DNA from: an uncultured Eubacteriales bacterium
GTDB lineage: Bacteria; Bacillota; Clostridia; Oscillospirales; Oscillospiraceae
Direction: 5' to 3'
DNA length: 64,000 nt
Assembly: GCA_900549475.1 (NCBI GenBank)
Contig: UROF01000002.1
Location: forward strand, 1-64,000
Below the pieces are notes generated by a model that worked only from the letters and a program-made list of their open reading frames with translations, was not told where the DNA came from and did no database searches. How positions within the stretch are numbered: the first letter of the stretch is position 1; every line of letters begins with the position of its first letter. Below are positions 1-8,601 of this stretch, in pieces. The position numbers and the translations under genes were made by a program.

Positions 1-688
1 CGTACTCGCACCAGCCGTAGCCCTCGCCCTCTATGCAGTCGGGTGAGCGGATCATGTCTGAAAACCCGCGGCCAATCAGCTCCCGGAATCTCGCGTCTAT
101 GCCGCAGTCGTGCGGCTTATACACGAAACGCCCCCGCTCCGTCACAATGATGCAGGTGCTTCGGCCGTGGAAATGCAGGTCTCCGGAATCACCCTTTATC
201 TCCGTCACAAGCCCAAAGTCCTCCCCCGCGAAAAAGCGGCGGCATATCTCGGACCGGTCCCGGCGAAGCCTCTCAAAAAGCTCGCGGCATACCTGGATGT
301 AATTCTCCGTTCGGCTGTCCAGAAGTCCGCGCAGCAGGGGATACTTTTCAAACACACGCCCGCCGCCCGTGCGCTCCAGCTCGAGCAGCAGCTTCTCCGA
401 CGCCTCCGCCTTCATCTCCGCCGTCGCAAGCCCCGGGTCGATGGCCATAAACGGGTTTTCCTCTACTATGAGGGCATTTTTCTCAGTCTTGAAAACATCC
501 TCGCATATGTATCTCAGCCGGCTCAGCAGACCCACGAGGCAGAGCAGCGCCGCCCTTTCGGTCATCGGACCATCCTCGCCCAGTTCGGCCTTCAGGCCTT
601 CCTCGGCCCTGCCCGTCCATGAGAGCAGAAACAGCGCCTCCCTCTCATCCGCCGGCAAATTCAGTCGTTCCCTGACGAGCATCGCCAT
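1..688 (-). CDS. LanM-type (class II) lanthipeptide synthetase, N-terminal part, runs off window
   Basis: A clean reading frame of about 229 residues starts at ATG 688 and runs past base 1. The last ~60 residues match the start of the LanM dehydratase domain (DUF4135): a GDLHFHGRST block, then a VYKPHDCGIDARFRELI block resembling the family's phosphate-handling YKPR segment, then a GYGWCEY block. The family dehydrates Ser/Thr of a precursor peptide and forms lanthionine rings. Only the N-terminal part is visible, so the catalytic and LanC-like cyclase domains lie outside and activity cannot be judged. An upstream in-frame stop at 707-709 fixes the start to ATG 688 or 682, both with a weak ribosome site. 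The neighbouring NHLM secretion remnant supports a bacteriocin context. Confidence 0.72.
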   Translation of the reverse strand, partial: MAMLVRERLNLPADEREALFLLSWTGRAEEGLKAELGEDGPMTERAALLCLVGLLSRLRYICEDVFKTEKNALIVEENPFMAIDPGLATAEMKAEASEKLLLELERTGGGRVFEKYPLLRGLLDSRTENYIQVCRELFERLRRDRSEICRRFFAGEDFGLVTEIKGDSGDLHFHGRSTCIIVTERGRFVYKPHDCGIDARFRELIGRGFSDMIRSPDCIEGEGYGWCEY

Positions 689-768
689 CTGTCGTCGCCC
701 CCATGATCAAGTGTTTTCATTTCTTTATACGAGCGCCGGGCGCGGAGGGCTAAAGTTTTTTTAAATTC

Positions 769-1106
769 TCACGCTATGATAAGCCGCAGGCTCCCCAGAG
801 CACGCTTGTGTATGAGCTTCGCTCCGGAATAGGAGATGCCCATTTCCTGCGCTATCTCCTTCAGGCTGCAACCTTCTCCCTGTATTCCAAATAAACGCGC
901 TCCCTCTGCCATTCAGTCATCTTCCAGACCCTTCGACAGCTGCGGCGGTTGAGGGCCGCCCCCCACACGCAGGCGCCGATGAGCAGCACAACCACCGCCG
1001 CCAGAACTATCCATATTTTGGGTGAAAAAACTTTCATATGGTCGTTGATCGCCTCAGAATACGACACCCGGTCAATGGTTTTCTGTCTGAACAGTTTATT
1101 ATCCGT
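769..1106 (-). pseudogene. Decayed NHLM-type HlyD secretion protein start joined to a frameshifted sigma region-4 fragment
   Basis: On the minus strand from 1106 the frame reads DNKLFRQKTIDRV, then a VFSPKIWIVLAAVV transmembrane segment. This is the usual N-terminus of NHLM bacteriocin-system HlyD-like secretion proteins. The codon where ATG is expected (1104-1106) is ACG, although a GGAG-type ribosome site precedes it. After about 50 residues the frame passes without a stop into a sigma-factor region-4-like helix-turn-helix (WKMTEWQRERVYLEYRE). One extra base near 873-878 then breaks that domain; removing it restores GCSLKEIAQEMGISYSGAK through to a TGA at 769. The piece therefore looks like a deletion fusion of two ruined genes. 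The family calls are moderately sure; the decay is visible directly. Confidence 0.6.
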
Positions 1107-1265
1107 TTTGTTCCTGCTCCGATGTCATGTAAATTTCAGCTCATACAATTAAACGCGACCTGTCATAATTTTTGAAATTATACTATGCGTCCCTTACCCG
1201 CGCAAAATATTATATCACGACCGTATCCCACCTTCCCCTGCTAGGCCGGCGGAAGACCAGGCACG

Positions 1266-1679
1266 ATGCATACGCTATTTACATTTTCCTCTAGCTATAA
1301 GGTGCAAGAAAAAATTGTGAGTTTGGGCAGTATATGCAATAATGCTGCCAAGGCTTGTTATGGAAGGACAGTGCGGCCTGTGAAACACAAGACCTTTTAC
1401 ACTGCCGTGGTCGCGGGCGACGGGGACGAGCTGCATGAAACTGTTTGCAGCATGATCCCGTGAGCGAACTGCGGCTTCCAGCTGGTCGGCAGCGTCAACT
1501 TCTTCACCTCCGGCAAGGTCATAACCGTCCTTCTCGGCTCGCCCTCGGACATCGACAAGTACCTGCACATCCCGGCCGACGAGCTGCCATAGATGGCCGA
1601 CCGCGTACTCTGCCGTCGCGCCCTAGAGGCATTCTATATCAAAGAGGTACTTCTTGTCGGCATCGGCAGTATATTGTAG
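1266..1679 (+). pseudogene. Unrecognised decayed reading frame with in-frame stops
   Basis: One plus-strand frame reads protein-like across three stops (TGA 1461, TAG 1590, TAG 1677). It contains KTFYTAVVAGDGDELHETV, CGFQLVGSVNFFTSGK and DIDKYLHIPADELP. The composition is GC-rich in the middle and resembles real coding sequence, but I do not recognise the family. With three stops and no clear ribosome site it is most likely a gene remnant in the same degenerate island as the lanthipeptide and toxin pieces. The preceding 1107-1265 holds no gene I can support. Confidence 0.3.
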
Positions 1680-1719
1680 TCGGGACACCTGGTCAGGTCG
1701 TACTTATCCGAAACGTGAA

Positions 1720-2100
1720 TTTCAGAAAGAAGATTTGGAATGTTTTAAAATTGGAGGCTCTTTCAATATCAACCATGATACAATAGAGTTGTTCCTAATC
1801 GGCAAGGGGGGCGGCAGTGCATACGCTGGGAAATGGAAGCCTTCCAACCCCGCCGATGAAAAATTTATTGGTAAACAGGCTGAAGCAAAATAGTCTTTTA
1901 CCAAAAAGGGAGACTTGTATGAGACTCATATCGGCCCAGATGGAAAGGCTGATTCCTAGACTCATTATTTTGATCACAGAACTCCAAAATTTCACGATAA
2001 TCCTCACACGCACGATGCCTATTGGGATGAATTAGGACCTCACCTCCGTAAGATCGAACGTTCTCAAAAAGCATTTGACCGTGAAAGGAGACACTATTTT
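1720..2100 (+). pseudogene. C-terminal remnant of a polymorphic (contact-dependent type) toxin
   Basis: A single frame carries GGGSAYAGKWKPSNPADEKF, then KKGDLYETHIGPDGKAD, then THYFDHRTPKFHDNPHTHD. The pattern 'GD-x-ETHIGPDGKA ... HY-x-DH-x-P-x-HxNPHxHD' is one I associate with C-terminal regions of polymorphic toxins in Firmicutes. TAG stops at 1891-1893 and 1957-1959 interrupt the frame, and no N-terminal delivery module is seen upstream. The frame runs directly into the ATG of the following immunity-like gene, an order typical for toxin then immunity. The fragment is presumed dead; the family assignment is from memory of the motif. Confidence 0.5.
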
Positions 2101-2415
2101 ATGAAGACAGTTGTACCAACCAATACATTTGAGGACGATCGATTCAAAACAATCAGCGATTTTAAGTGGTGTATGAGGCGCGGCGGAGAAATTCAATTCG
2201 AATGGAACGGCATTATGTATTGTTGCTTTGGCTGCATTTCTCCCACAGCAGGCGCAGCAACTAAAATGATGATCTGTCAAGCTGGCCCTGCGGAAATAAC
2301 CACTCGGACCGAGAAATGGTGTGATACCGCCGACGAAGTTCTGGAGTATATAATTGGTGGTGATCGTCTGCGCGATGTAATCACACAAGTAAAAGTGTGG
2401 GAGCGTACAATTTAA
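2101..2415 (+). CDS. Small immunity-protein-like orphan downstream of toxin remnant
   Basis: This 104-residue soluble protein has no signal peptide or membrane segment. A GAAAGGAG-like site just upstream (2089-2096) supports ATG 2101. It reads FKTISDFKWCMRRGGEIQFEWNG near the N-terminus and ends DTADEVLEYIIGGDRLRDVITQVKV. Proteins of this style commonly follow polymorphic-toxin tails in Firmicutes and are presumed immunity proteins. The frame is intact although the toxin before it is broken, which would fit an orphan immunity gene kept to protect against relatives. The function is inferred from position and family resemblance only. Confidence 0.55.
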   Translation: MKTVVPTNTFEDDRFKTISDFKWCMRRGGEIQFEWNGIMYCCFGCISPTAGAATKMMICQAGPAEITTRTEKWCDTADEVLEYIIGGDRLRDVITQVKVWERTI

Positions 2416-2724
2416 GGTGAAACCTTTTACCGACTGCTTACAAGCCATTGATATTACTGGATTTTCATAGATCACTCAATGACACTCTGGCTAAAAATCC
2501 GATGTTTTTATTGAAAATCGGTGGATTTTCAACTTGTTCAAAACATTTGGTTGAAATCCAATTTCCCATTTTCACTACATTTTAAAGGTAAGTTGGCCCT
2601 AATACGCCACCCCATATTGAGCTATATTTTCAAAACTTAATTATCTTTTTTTCAAGCTCTATATTTCTTCTTGCTGTTTCCTCCCTTGCAGAGCCGGGAA
2701 CGCGAAAAAAAGTGGGACTTTGGA
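2416..2724. other. AT-rich intergenic stretch, no gene seen
   Basis: This 309-base AT-rich stretch lies between the immunity-like gene and the SLH gene's terminator. It holds short partial repeats around AAAATCCGAT/AAAATCGGTGGATTTT (about 2494-2530) that could form a weak hairpin. No supported gene or promoter was seen. Confidence 0.4.
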
Positions 2725-2764
2725 AAAGCGCCGGGACGGAGATCATATTCCGTCTCGGCGCTTT
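2725..2764. terminator. Strong hairpin terminator
   Basis: The arms AAAGCGCCGGGACGGA and TCCGTCTCGGCGCTTT form a 16-pair stem (one G-U type mismatch) around a short loop. It sits just beyond the stop of the minus-strand SLH protein gene, so it most likely ends that transcript. Confidence 0.75.
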
Positions 2765-2775
2765 CCTTAATCATA

Positions 2776-4620
2776 TCACAGCTCCAGCTGGCAAAACTTC
2801 TGCAGCATTACCGCCACCTGGGCTCTTGTAACCTCACCCTGAGGGTCGAGGGTGGTAGACGTGGTTTCGCCACCAATAATACCCTGCTCCACACACCAGG
2901 CCATAGCCTGCCGGGCCCATTCGCTGATGCTGGCAGCGTCCGCATATCCGCTCAAGTCAGCGACGGTCTCGGGACTGCCCGCGTACCGCCACAGCATGGC
3001 AGCCAGCTGCTCCCGGGTAATCGTGTCATCAGGGCCAAACCGTTTATCACCGTAGCCGCCCGCGATACCCTCGCTGGACGCCCAGCGGATGGCCTCGCCG
3101 TACTCAGCCTCCGGGGCAACATCCGTGAAGTCCATCAGGTAATTGACCACCGGGCTGCCCGCCATGCGCCAGAGGCTTTCGGTTACCGTGGAACGAGACG
3201 CGGCTACATCGGGACTGAACGTGGAATCACTGGTGCCGCTCATCAGGCCGGCGGCGCAGACATCCTCCACCGCATCGTAGTACCAGCTGTCTGTCGCCAC
3301 GTCGGTAAAGGACAGTTCATCGGCACTGGATGTAGAGCGGGCATATTTCATACCGCTCAGCAAATCGCTGATGTCAGTCTCTTCCTGGAAGGGCGATCCA
3401 TCGACAGCCGTTGCAGTGTCTTTATCTGCGCCTGCAGTCATGGCAATCTGCTGTCCCTCCTGGGGAACAACGACGACATCGCCCTCTTCGGAGCAGAAGC
3501 CAGCCGCTTTGCCGGTTGTAGTGACTGTGCCGCCACTGATAGCAACGTTGCCAAATTTGACGTAGACGCCATATCCTCCATCCTCGGCAGCGGTGGCGCT
3601 GATTGTGCCGCCCCTGATGATGTTGGTACGGGCATAGATGCCATAGCCGTCCTCATCAACGGAGGTGGCAGTGACGGTACCTCCTTCGATGATGATATCA
3701 CCGTCATCGCGGCTGTGGGTAAAGATACCGGCATAGTACCCGGTTGCAGTGATTGTTCCGCCCTTGATGACAGCCCCGCAGAAGGAATCGATGCCAAATC
3801 TGTTTCCGTATTCTCCAGTGGCGGTAGCCGTTAATTCTCCACCGGAGACGGTGAAGCCGTCATCTCCAAAGACAAAGATGCCGCATGTGGTAGTGCTATA
3901 GGAAGAAGCAGCATGACCTGTGGCCGTCACCTTGCCACCGGAAATGGTGCAATTACCCTCGACATAGCATCCGTAGGCCAGACTGCTCTCAGAGGCGGCA
4001 TGGAAATAGCTGCCGGTAGCTGTAGCTGTCACCTCACCACCGGAGATGGTAAGATCGCCTTCATAGGTAGCGATGCCACAGGACCCACCCTCGGCCATCA
4101 CCTTGCCGCTGAGAATAGTCATGTTACCGCCTTGGGAGGAGATGCCATCGTAGCTGCCCGTGGCCTTAAGACTTCCGCTGCCGGAGATCGTGAGATCGCC
4201 CATGGCAGCGATGCCGTTGTTGAGGTCGCCGTCGGAGTCAGGGCCGGTGACAGTATTCTCCCCTACAATTGCAATCTCAAAGGCACCGTCGCGGTAAATG
4301 GCAGTGCTGTTAGGATCACCGTAAATATCGATGTATGAGTACCCACCATGTACGTTGGCGCCATTGAGCGTGAGTGTCGTGCCATCCCATTTGACATGAT
4401 AGTTATCCTCGCTGCCGCCGGGTGTCACTTTGCCGCTCTCATCCGTCATAGCGTAAGCAGGCGCATCCGCACTGCCGGTGAGCTCCACACCGCCCACATA
4501 GATGTGAGAGCCGGAATCTGCCGCCAGCGCCGCCGCAGACAGCAACCCCAGCATAAGGAACACACAGACCGCCAATGCAAATGGCCGCTTTTTTGTTCTT
4601 TTCCCCCTTTTCTTCGTCAT
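2776..4620 (-). CDS. Secreted carbohydrate-binding/parallel-beta-type protein with three C-terminal SLH domains
   Basis: The 614-residue product starts at ATG 4620 after an AGGAAA site; a longer start at 4680 would add 20 residues ahead of the signal peptide. A Lys/Arg-rich signal peptide with a hydrophobic core ends near AALA (residue ~34). The middle (~60-430) is made of repeated units of the type 'ISGGxVTATATG...GI', a Gly/Thr-rich right-handed beta-solenoid pattern. Residues ~450-610 contain three SLH repeats (FTDVATDSWYYDAV, FTDVAPEAEYGEAIRWA, YADAASISEWARQAMAW). SLH domains anchor proteins non-covalently to the cell wall, so this is probably a surface protein. The binding partner is unknown. 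It is a single gene with its own terminator. Confidence 0.8.
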   Translation of the reverse strand: MTKKRGKRTKKRPFALAVCVFLMLGLLSAAALAADSGSHIYVGGVELTGSADAPAYAMTDESGKVTPGGSEDNYHVKWDGTTLTLNGANVHGGYSYIDIYGDPNSTAIYRDGAFEIAIVGENTVTGPDSDGDLNNGIAAMGDLTISGSGSLKATGSYDGISSQGGNMTILSGKVMAEGGSCGIATYEGDLTISGGEVTATATGSYFHAASESSLAYGCYVEGNCTISGGKVTATGHAASSYSTTTCGIFVFGDDGFTVSGGELTATATGEYGNRFGIDSFCGAVIKGGTITATGYYAGIFTHSRDDGDIIIEGGTVTATSVDEDGYGIYARTNIIRGGTISATAAEDGGYGVYVKFGNVAISGGTVTTTGKAAGFCSEEGDVVVVPQEGQQIAMTAGADKDTATAVDGSPFQEETDISDLLSGMKYARSTSSADELSFTDVATDSWYYDAVEDVCAAGLMSGTSDSTFSPDVAASRSTVTESLWRMAGSPVVNYLMDFTDVAPEAEYGEAIRWASSEGIAGGYGDKRFGPDDTITREQLAAMLWRYAGSPETVADLSGYADAASISEWARQAMAWCVEQGIIGGETTSTTLDPQGEVTRAQVAVMLQKFCQLEL

Positions 4621-5187
4621 CGGGTTTCCTGTATCCCGCTGAGCAGAATCTCTTTTCCCGGGCTGATGGGAAAGGTTCAATCAAAATGACTTTGATTTCT
4701 CCCTCCGCACTCAGCCACATCAGCGTTTCTCCTGGTCACACATTTCCAACAGAGAGCAGGACGGCAGCCGGTATACCGCGTCCCATCCGCCGTCTCAATA
4801 CCATGCCGTCTCGTCCGCTTCATGCCGCCTTCCCTCCTTTTCCCTGCCCCTGGGCTCTCCCCTCATGGTTTTGAATGGTAATTATTTTACCACAAAAATG
4901 TCCCCTTGTCATCATCAGCCGGAACGGAGAGGGTGAATTTTCGTTTGCAACCGCAAGAAAGGTGTTGCCATCAGAAATTAAAATTGTTATTTTACAGCAA
5001 CTGTATTACAATAGATTTGAATAAGTGATCAGATGCAACATCCAAGAGCATAAGGAATAAGTTAGTTTACGTCATAAAGAATTTTCCGAGCGAGCAGACT
5101 TATCTTCCCAGCATATCAGGAGAAAAGTGGTTTTTCAGTGTGCTAATTGAGTCACCACAGTCGAACTGTTTTCTGAGAGGTGAGTGT
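4621..5187. other. Long intergenic region upstream of divergent genes
   Basis: This is about 570 bases between the SLH gene (reading left) and the small membrane protein (reading right). The part near 4870-5100 is AT-rich and may hold promoters for both, for example TTATTTTACAGCAACTGTATTACAATAG near 4988-5015. No ORF here has a convincing start or family, and I assign no gene. Confidence 0.35.
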
Positions 5188-5586
5188 ATGAAAAAAGTGT
5201 TTAGCTTCCTTATATCAGCTGCTCTAGGTGCCATCTTCTTAATTCCTAAGATGATTACTTTGTCTTCTCAGGAATTACTCCTTTTGTATAGTCTATTACC
5301 TCTGCTGGCAATTCTCTTCGGTTATAATCAAACACGTTTCACATACCGTGAAATTCGTGGGCAGAAATTTCGTTGGACCGTATACGGTCTTTCTGTTGCA
5401 GTCTGCAGCCTTTGCCTTCTTTCTTATTTTAATTTCCTCCCCATCACCTACATAGCACCGGGCATGCCAGCATACCGCAAAAAAATCATTCTTGTTCTAA
5501 TCGTATCCATCCTTTTGCTAATGCTATTGAACCTTGCCATTTCTATACGAGACATCAACAAAAGAGAAAACGAACTGCCTTTATAG
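5188..5586 (+). CDS. Small integral membrane protein of unknown function
   Basis: This 132-residue protein is preceded by GAGAGGTGAG, which favours ATG 5188 over a GTG 48 bases upstream. Four hydrophobic segments are visible (about residues 5-20, 28-45, 68-90 and 98-118), separated by short charged loops, with a charged tail (RDINKRENEL). No catalytic motif or known family is recognised. It is a lone gene between intergenic spacers. Confidence 0.55.
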   Translation: MKKVFSFLISAALGAIFLIPKMITLSSQELLLLYSLLPLLAILFGYNQTRFTYREIRGQKFRWTVYGLSVAVCSLCLLSYFNFLPITYIAPGMPAYRKKIILVLIVSILLLMLLNLAISIRDINKRENELPL

Positions 5587-5795
5587 GATGAAATATACGG
5601 GGAAGATCAACTAAGCGGTTTTTCGAATAGTTGACCTTCCCTGCACATCCTGATTTCAGATAAATTGGAATAAGCGCACTGGCCCAGGCCGCCTTTTTCC
5701 CACCCTCGACATCAGCAGACAGTATCACTCTGTCCGCTCTCTATACGCCCGGGCTGGGCACCGTTAAAAGAATAAACTCCCCCAGAGGTGATCCA

Positions 5796-6380
5796 ATGGT
5801 GAAATGGCTTCAATATTTTGGCCCTGAACGAGGAAATAGCGCTTCTTCAAATGTGTTGCAGCTTCGACAGCTTTTGGAAGCCTGCTGGCCGTCTGTTGAT
5901 GAACTGACACTTTCCAGCTACTTTGATCTTATTCTTTCTCCTCGCTTTCCTCAGGCCTGGGAGAGGAGGAATGAGTGGGAAAAGTATAAAACTGCACTGC
6001 ACCCTTGGCTGGTTGGCACCACGATCTCCGATCGCTGGTTTGGCTATGGCCGAGGCAGCACAAAAATGGGTAGATACCTCTATCATGCAGATGAAGGCCT
6101 AAAAGAAGCGCTCTGTGCACTATATCAGGATATTTTCCTTCAGGAAGCAATTGGTCAACCCGCCGGGGAGATTATTCCTTGGTTCTCGGATTTGTGTCTC
6201 TTTTCTCATGGGGAGCTGTTCTTTGGCAGTATTTCTCATGAAGGAGAAGCATATCTCTATCCTTTGAATGATGAAATGCGGAATATCTTTTCTTCTCTCG
6301 AGAGATGGGAAGCGTGTCCCTGGCGAGATGAACGATCACGAACACACATCAACGCTTTTTTCTGGCAAAACGATGTTTAA
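5796..6380 (+). CDS. Hypothetical soluble protein (SMI1/KNR4-like length and context, family not established)
   Basis: A CCAGAGGTGATCC site precedes ATG 5796. The 194-residue product has no signal peptide or membrane helix. It is rich in Trp, Tyr and Phe (for example WFGYGRG, PWFSDLCLFSHGELFFGSISHEGEAYLYPL). The segment with acidic and aromatic residues near 145-165 is reminiscent of small immunity-type folds, but I cannot assign a family. No operon partner is visible. Confidence 0.5.
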   Translation: MVKWLQYFGPERGNSASSNVLQLRQLLEACWPSVDELTLSSYFDLILSPRFPQAWERRNEWEKYKTALHPWLVGTTISDRWFGYGRGSTKMGRYLYHADEGLKEALCALYQDIFLQEAIGQPAGEIIPWFSDLCLFSHGELFFGSISHEGEAYLYPLNDEMRNIFSSLERWEACPWRDERSRTHINAFFWQNDV

Positions 6381-6539
6381 GGCAAATCGGTTTTCCCACT
6401 GCCTTCCAGCAAGTCCCCAGAAAGCATAGCGTGCAGCAGAGATACCCTTCCTTTGGCCATAGCAATAGCTACCAGCCTCCTTCTGCATAAGATGGTACTA
6501 CCCCGTCAAAAACTCAATGACAAGAGGCGGGGACCTCCA

Positions 6540-7874
6540 TCAGGAATCCGCCCGTATCCACTCGCCCTTTCTGTAAAAGACTACGGAACAAGCGCAGGCA
6601 ATCGACCAGCCGATGGGCCACGCGCACCAGATACCCAAGGAACCCAGCGCCGTTTGCGGGAGAAGAAACGCAAGGAGCACCCGCAGCACCAGATCCGTAA
6701 AGGTTGCCACCATGAACTGCTTCATCCTTCCGGTACCGCGCAGGATGCCATCCGCCACCAACTTCACCGAAATGACAAAGTAGAAGGGGGAAAGAATCCG
6801 CAAAATTTCAATTCCAGTCTGCAGGGCCTGGGAGGAGGGTTCGTCCATGAAAAACGAAACCAGTGTCCGGCCACAGAACATATACAGCAAAAATAGAGGG
6901 ATACAGAGCAGCCATACCATTTTCATGCCGGCACGGAAACCATCCCTTATCCGCGAGAGCTTGCCAGCACCGAGGTTCTGAGCTGTGTAGTTGGAGATGC
7001 CGTTGCCCAGCGTCGTAAATGAAGTGATCACCAGATTGTTCAGCTTAATTGCCGCGGAGTATCCTGCCATCACGCTGGAACCAAATCCATTGATGACGCT
7101 CTGTATCAGGATATTTCCGACAGAAATGAAGCTCTGCTGCATGATACTCGGAACCGCTATGACGGCTATGTTTTTCAGCATTTCAAAGGAGAACAACTCA
7201 CCCTTCTCGTCGGTGGGAATGCTTTGCAGTCGTCTCAGCACGAACAGCAGCGCCAGCAGGCAGCTGACCCCCTGGCAAAGGAAGGTCGCCCACGCAACAC
7301 CTGCAACCCCCATGCCAAATGCCTTTACAAAGAGGATGTCCACAAAGATGTTGGCCGTGGATGACGCAGCAAGGAACCAAAACGGCGTTTTGGAGTCGCC
7401 AAGGGCTGAGAAAATTCCCGTGGAGATATTATAAAAGAAGACGAACGGAAGCCCCCACACATAAATATCCAGGTACAGCTTGGAATCGGAAAAAATATTG
7501 TCCGGCGTACGAATCAATGCGAGAAGAGTCCCACTACCCAAAATGCCGGCTGCCATCAGGACAAGGCACAGCACAGCGCTCCCGATCATCGCTGTCCTAA
7601 CTGCGGTCTTCATTTCACCGTATTGTCTGGCGCCAAAGAGCTGTGATACAACCACAGAGCAGCCGATATTACACCCGAAAGCGAAGGCAATAAAAATCAA
7701 CGTGATCTCATAGCTGTTGCCCACTGCGGCAAGGGCGTCCTCACCTACAAATTTCCCGGCCACAAGACTATCGGCAATATTATAGATCTGCTGGAAGATA
7801 ATGCTTCCAAACAGCGGGAGGCAGAACTGCCATAGAACCGTGGATGGCTTCCCGACGGTCAAATCCTTATTCAT
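6540..7874 (-). CDS. MATE family cation-coupled multidrug efflux transporter
   Basis: This 444-residue membrane protein has about twelve hydrophobic segments in two similar halves. The N-terminal half reads VLWQFCLPLFGSIIFQQIYNIADSLVAGKFVGEDALAAVG, written here in parts: PLFGSIIFQQIYN, then IADSLVAGKFVG. This is the hallmark of MATE (MatE domain) exporters that use Na+ or H+ gradients to expel cationic drugs. Length is normal for the family and the frame is complete. Its ATG overlaps the stop of the upstream cytidylate-kinase-like gene by 8 bases, so the two are translationally coupled. The substrate is unknown. Confidence 0.88.
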   Translation of the reverse strand: MNKDLTVGKPSTVLWQFCLPLFGSIIFQQIYNIADSLVAGKFVGEDALAAVGNSYEITLIFIAFAFGCNIGCSVVVSQLFGARQYGEMKTAVRTAMIGSAVLCLVLMAAGILGSGTLLALIRTPDNIFSDSKLYLDIYVWGLPFVFFYNISTGIFSALGDSKTPFWFLAASSTANIFVDILFVKAFGMGVAGVAWATFLCQGVSCLLALLFVLRRLQSIPTDEKGELFSFEMLKNIAVIAVPSIMQQSFISVGNILIQSVINGFGSSVMAGYSAAIKLNNLVITSFTTLGNGISNYTAQNLGAGKLSRIRDGFRAGMKMVWLLCIPLFLLYMFCGRTLVSFFMDEPSSQALQTGIEILRILSPFYFVISVKLVADGILRGTGRMKQFMVATFTDLVLRVLLAFLLPQTALGSLGIWCAWPIGWSIACACSVVFYRKGEWIRADS

Positions 7875-8487
7875 GAGAACACACCGCCTTTCTGTAGGAG
7901 AGACTCTCGCGGATCAGCTCTACACATCCTTCTATTCCCAGAGCACTGCTGGAAAGCATGAGATCGTAGCTCTCCGGCTTCCCCCACCCCGTGTCAGAAT
8001 AGAAGTCGAAATACTGTCTGCGCAGCCTGTTGATCTGCTTGAAACGCTTGCGCGCCTCCTCTTCCGAGATATGGTTTCTTTCCTCAATGCGGTGCAGGCA
8101 ATCGGCATCATCCGCATAGACAAATACCGACAGCAGCGGCAAACCAGACAAGAATACAGATGCGCATCTTCCGATTATTACGCAGGATTGCTCCGCCACA
8201 AGCCGCTTCAAAGTCCTCTGCACAGCATAAGCGGCCTGCCCATCAGAAAAGTAAAAATTCTGCATGATCGCCGCAGTATCCGCGAATGCATTGCCCGACA
8301 GGATCGCTGCAGGCAGTCTCTCGTCCAGTTGGTCCGAGACACCATCCCTGACGCCGTCTTTTGCCAGCTCCTGCTTGATCAGCAGTTTGTCATAGCACGG
8401 GATATTCAGCTTATGAGCCAGCGTTTCCCCCACTTCCCTGCCGCCGCTGCCATATTCGCGGCCAATGCAGATTGCGAAATTTTCCAT
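7867..8487 (-). CDS. Cytidylate kinase-like family protein
   Basis: This 206-residue protein begins ICIGREYGSGGREVGETLA, a P-loop of the GREYGSGG type used by the cytidylate-kinase-like family (AAA_26/Cytidylate_kin2). Further along are YDKLLI, VIIGRCASVFL (lid-adjacent segment) and RIEERNHISEEEARK. The family phosphorylates or binds small substrates that are mostly unknown; it is not the housekeeping Cmk. It lies first in a two-gene unit with the MATE pump and diverges from the LysR regulator, which may control both. Confidence 0.8.
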   Translation of the reverse strand: MENFAICIGREYGSGGREVGETLAHKLNIPCYDKLLIKQELAKDGVRDGVSDQLDERLPAAILSGNAFADTAAIMQNFYFSDGQAAYAVQRTLKRLVAEQSCVIIGRCASVFLSGLPLLSVFVYADDADCLHRIEERNHISEEEARKRFKQINRLRRQYFDFYSDTGWGKPESYDLMLSSSALGIEGCVELIRESLSYRKAVCSHE

Positions 8488-8601
8488 ACTCGCACCCTCC
8501 TCGTATAGACTTTTCCATTCACATAGAATATAATCATTTCATCACCATGTAAAAAGTATATATTACATGGCCGATATACGGATCGTGTATGGAGGAAGCA
8601 C

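Noticed and set aside
1461..1463. In-frame TGA as another selenocysteine codon
   Set aside because: Two further TAG stops follow in the same frame, no SECIS-like hairpin is seen and the family is unknown; decay is simpler.
1891..1959. TAG recoding in the toxin-like frame
   Set aside because: No pyrrolysine genes or phage context; only this decayed island shows it.
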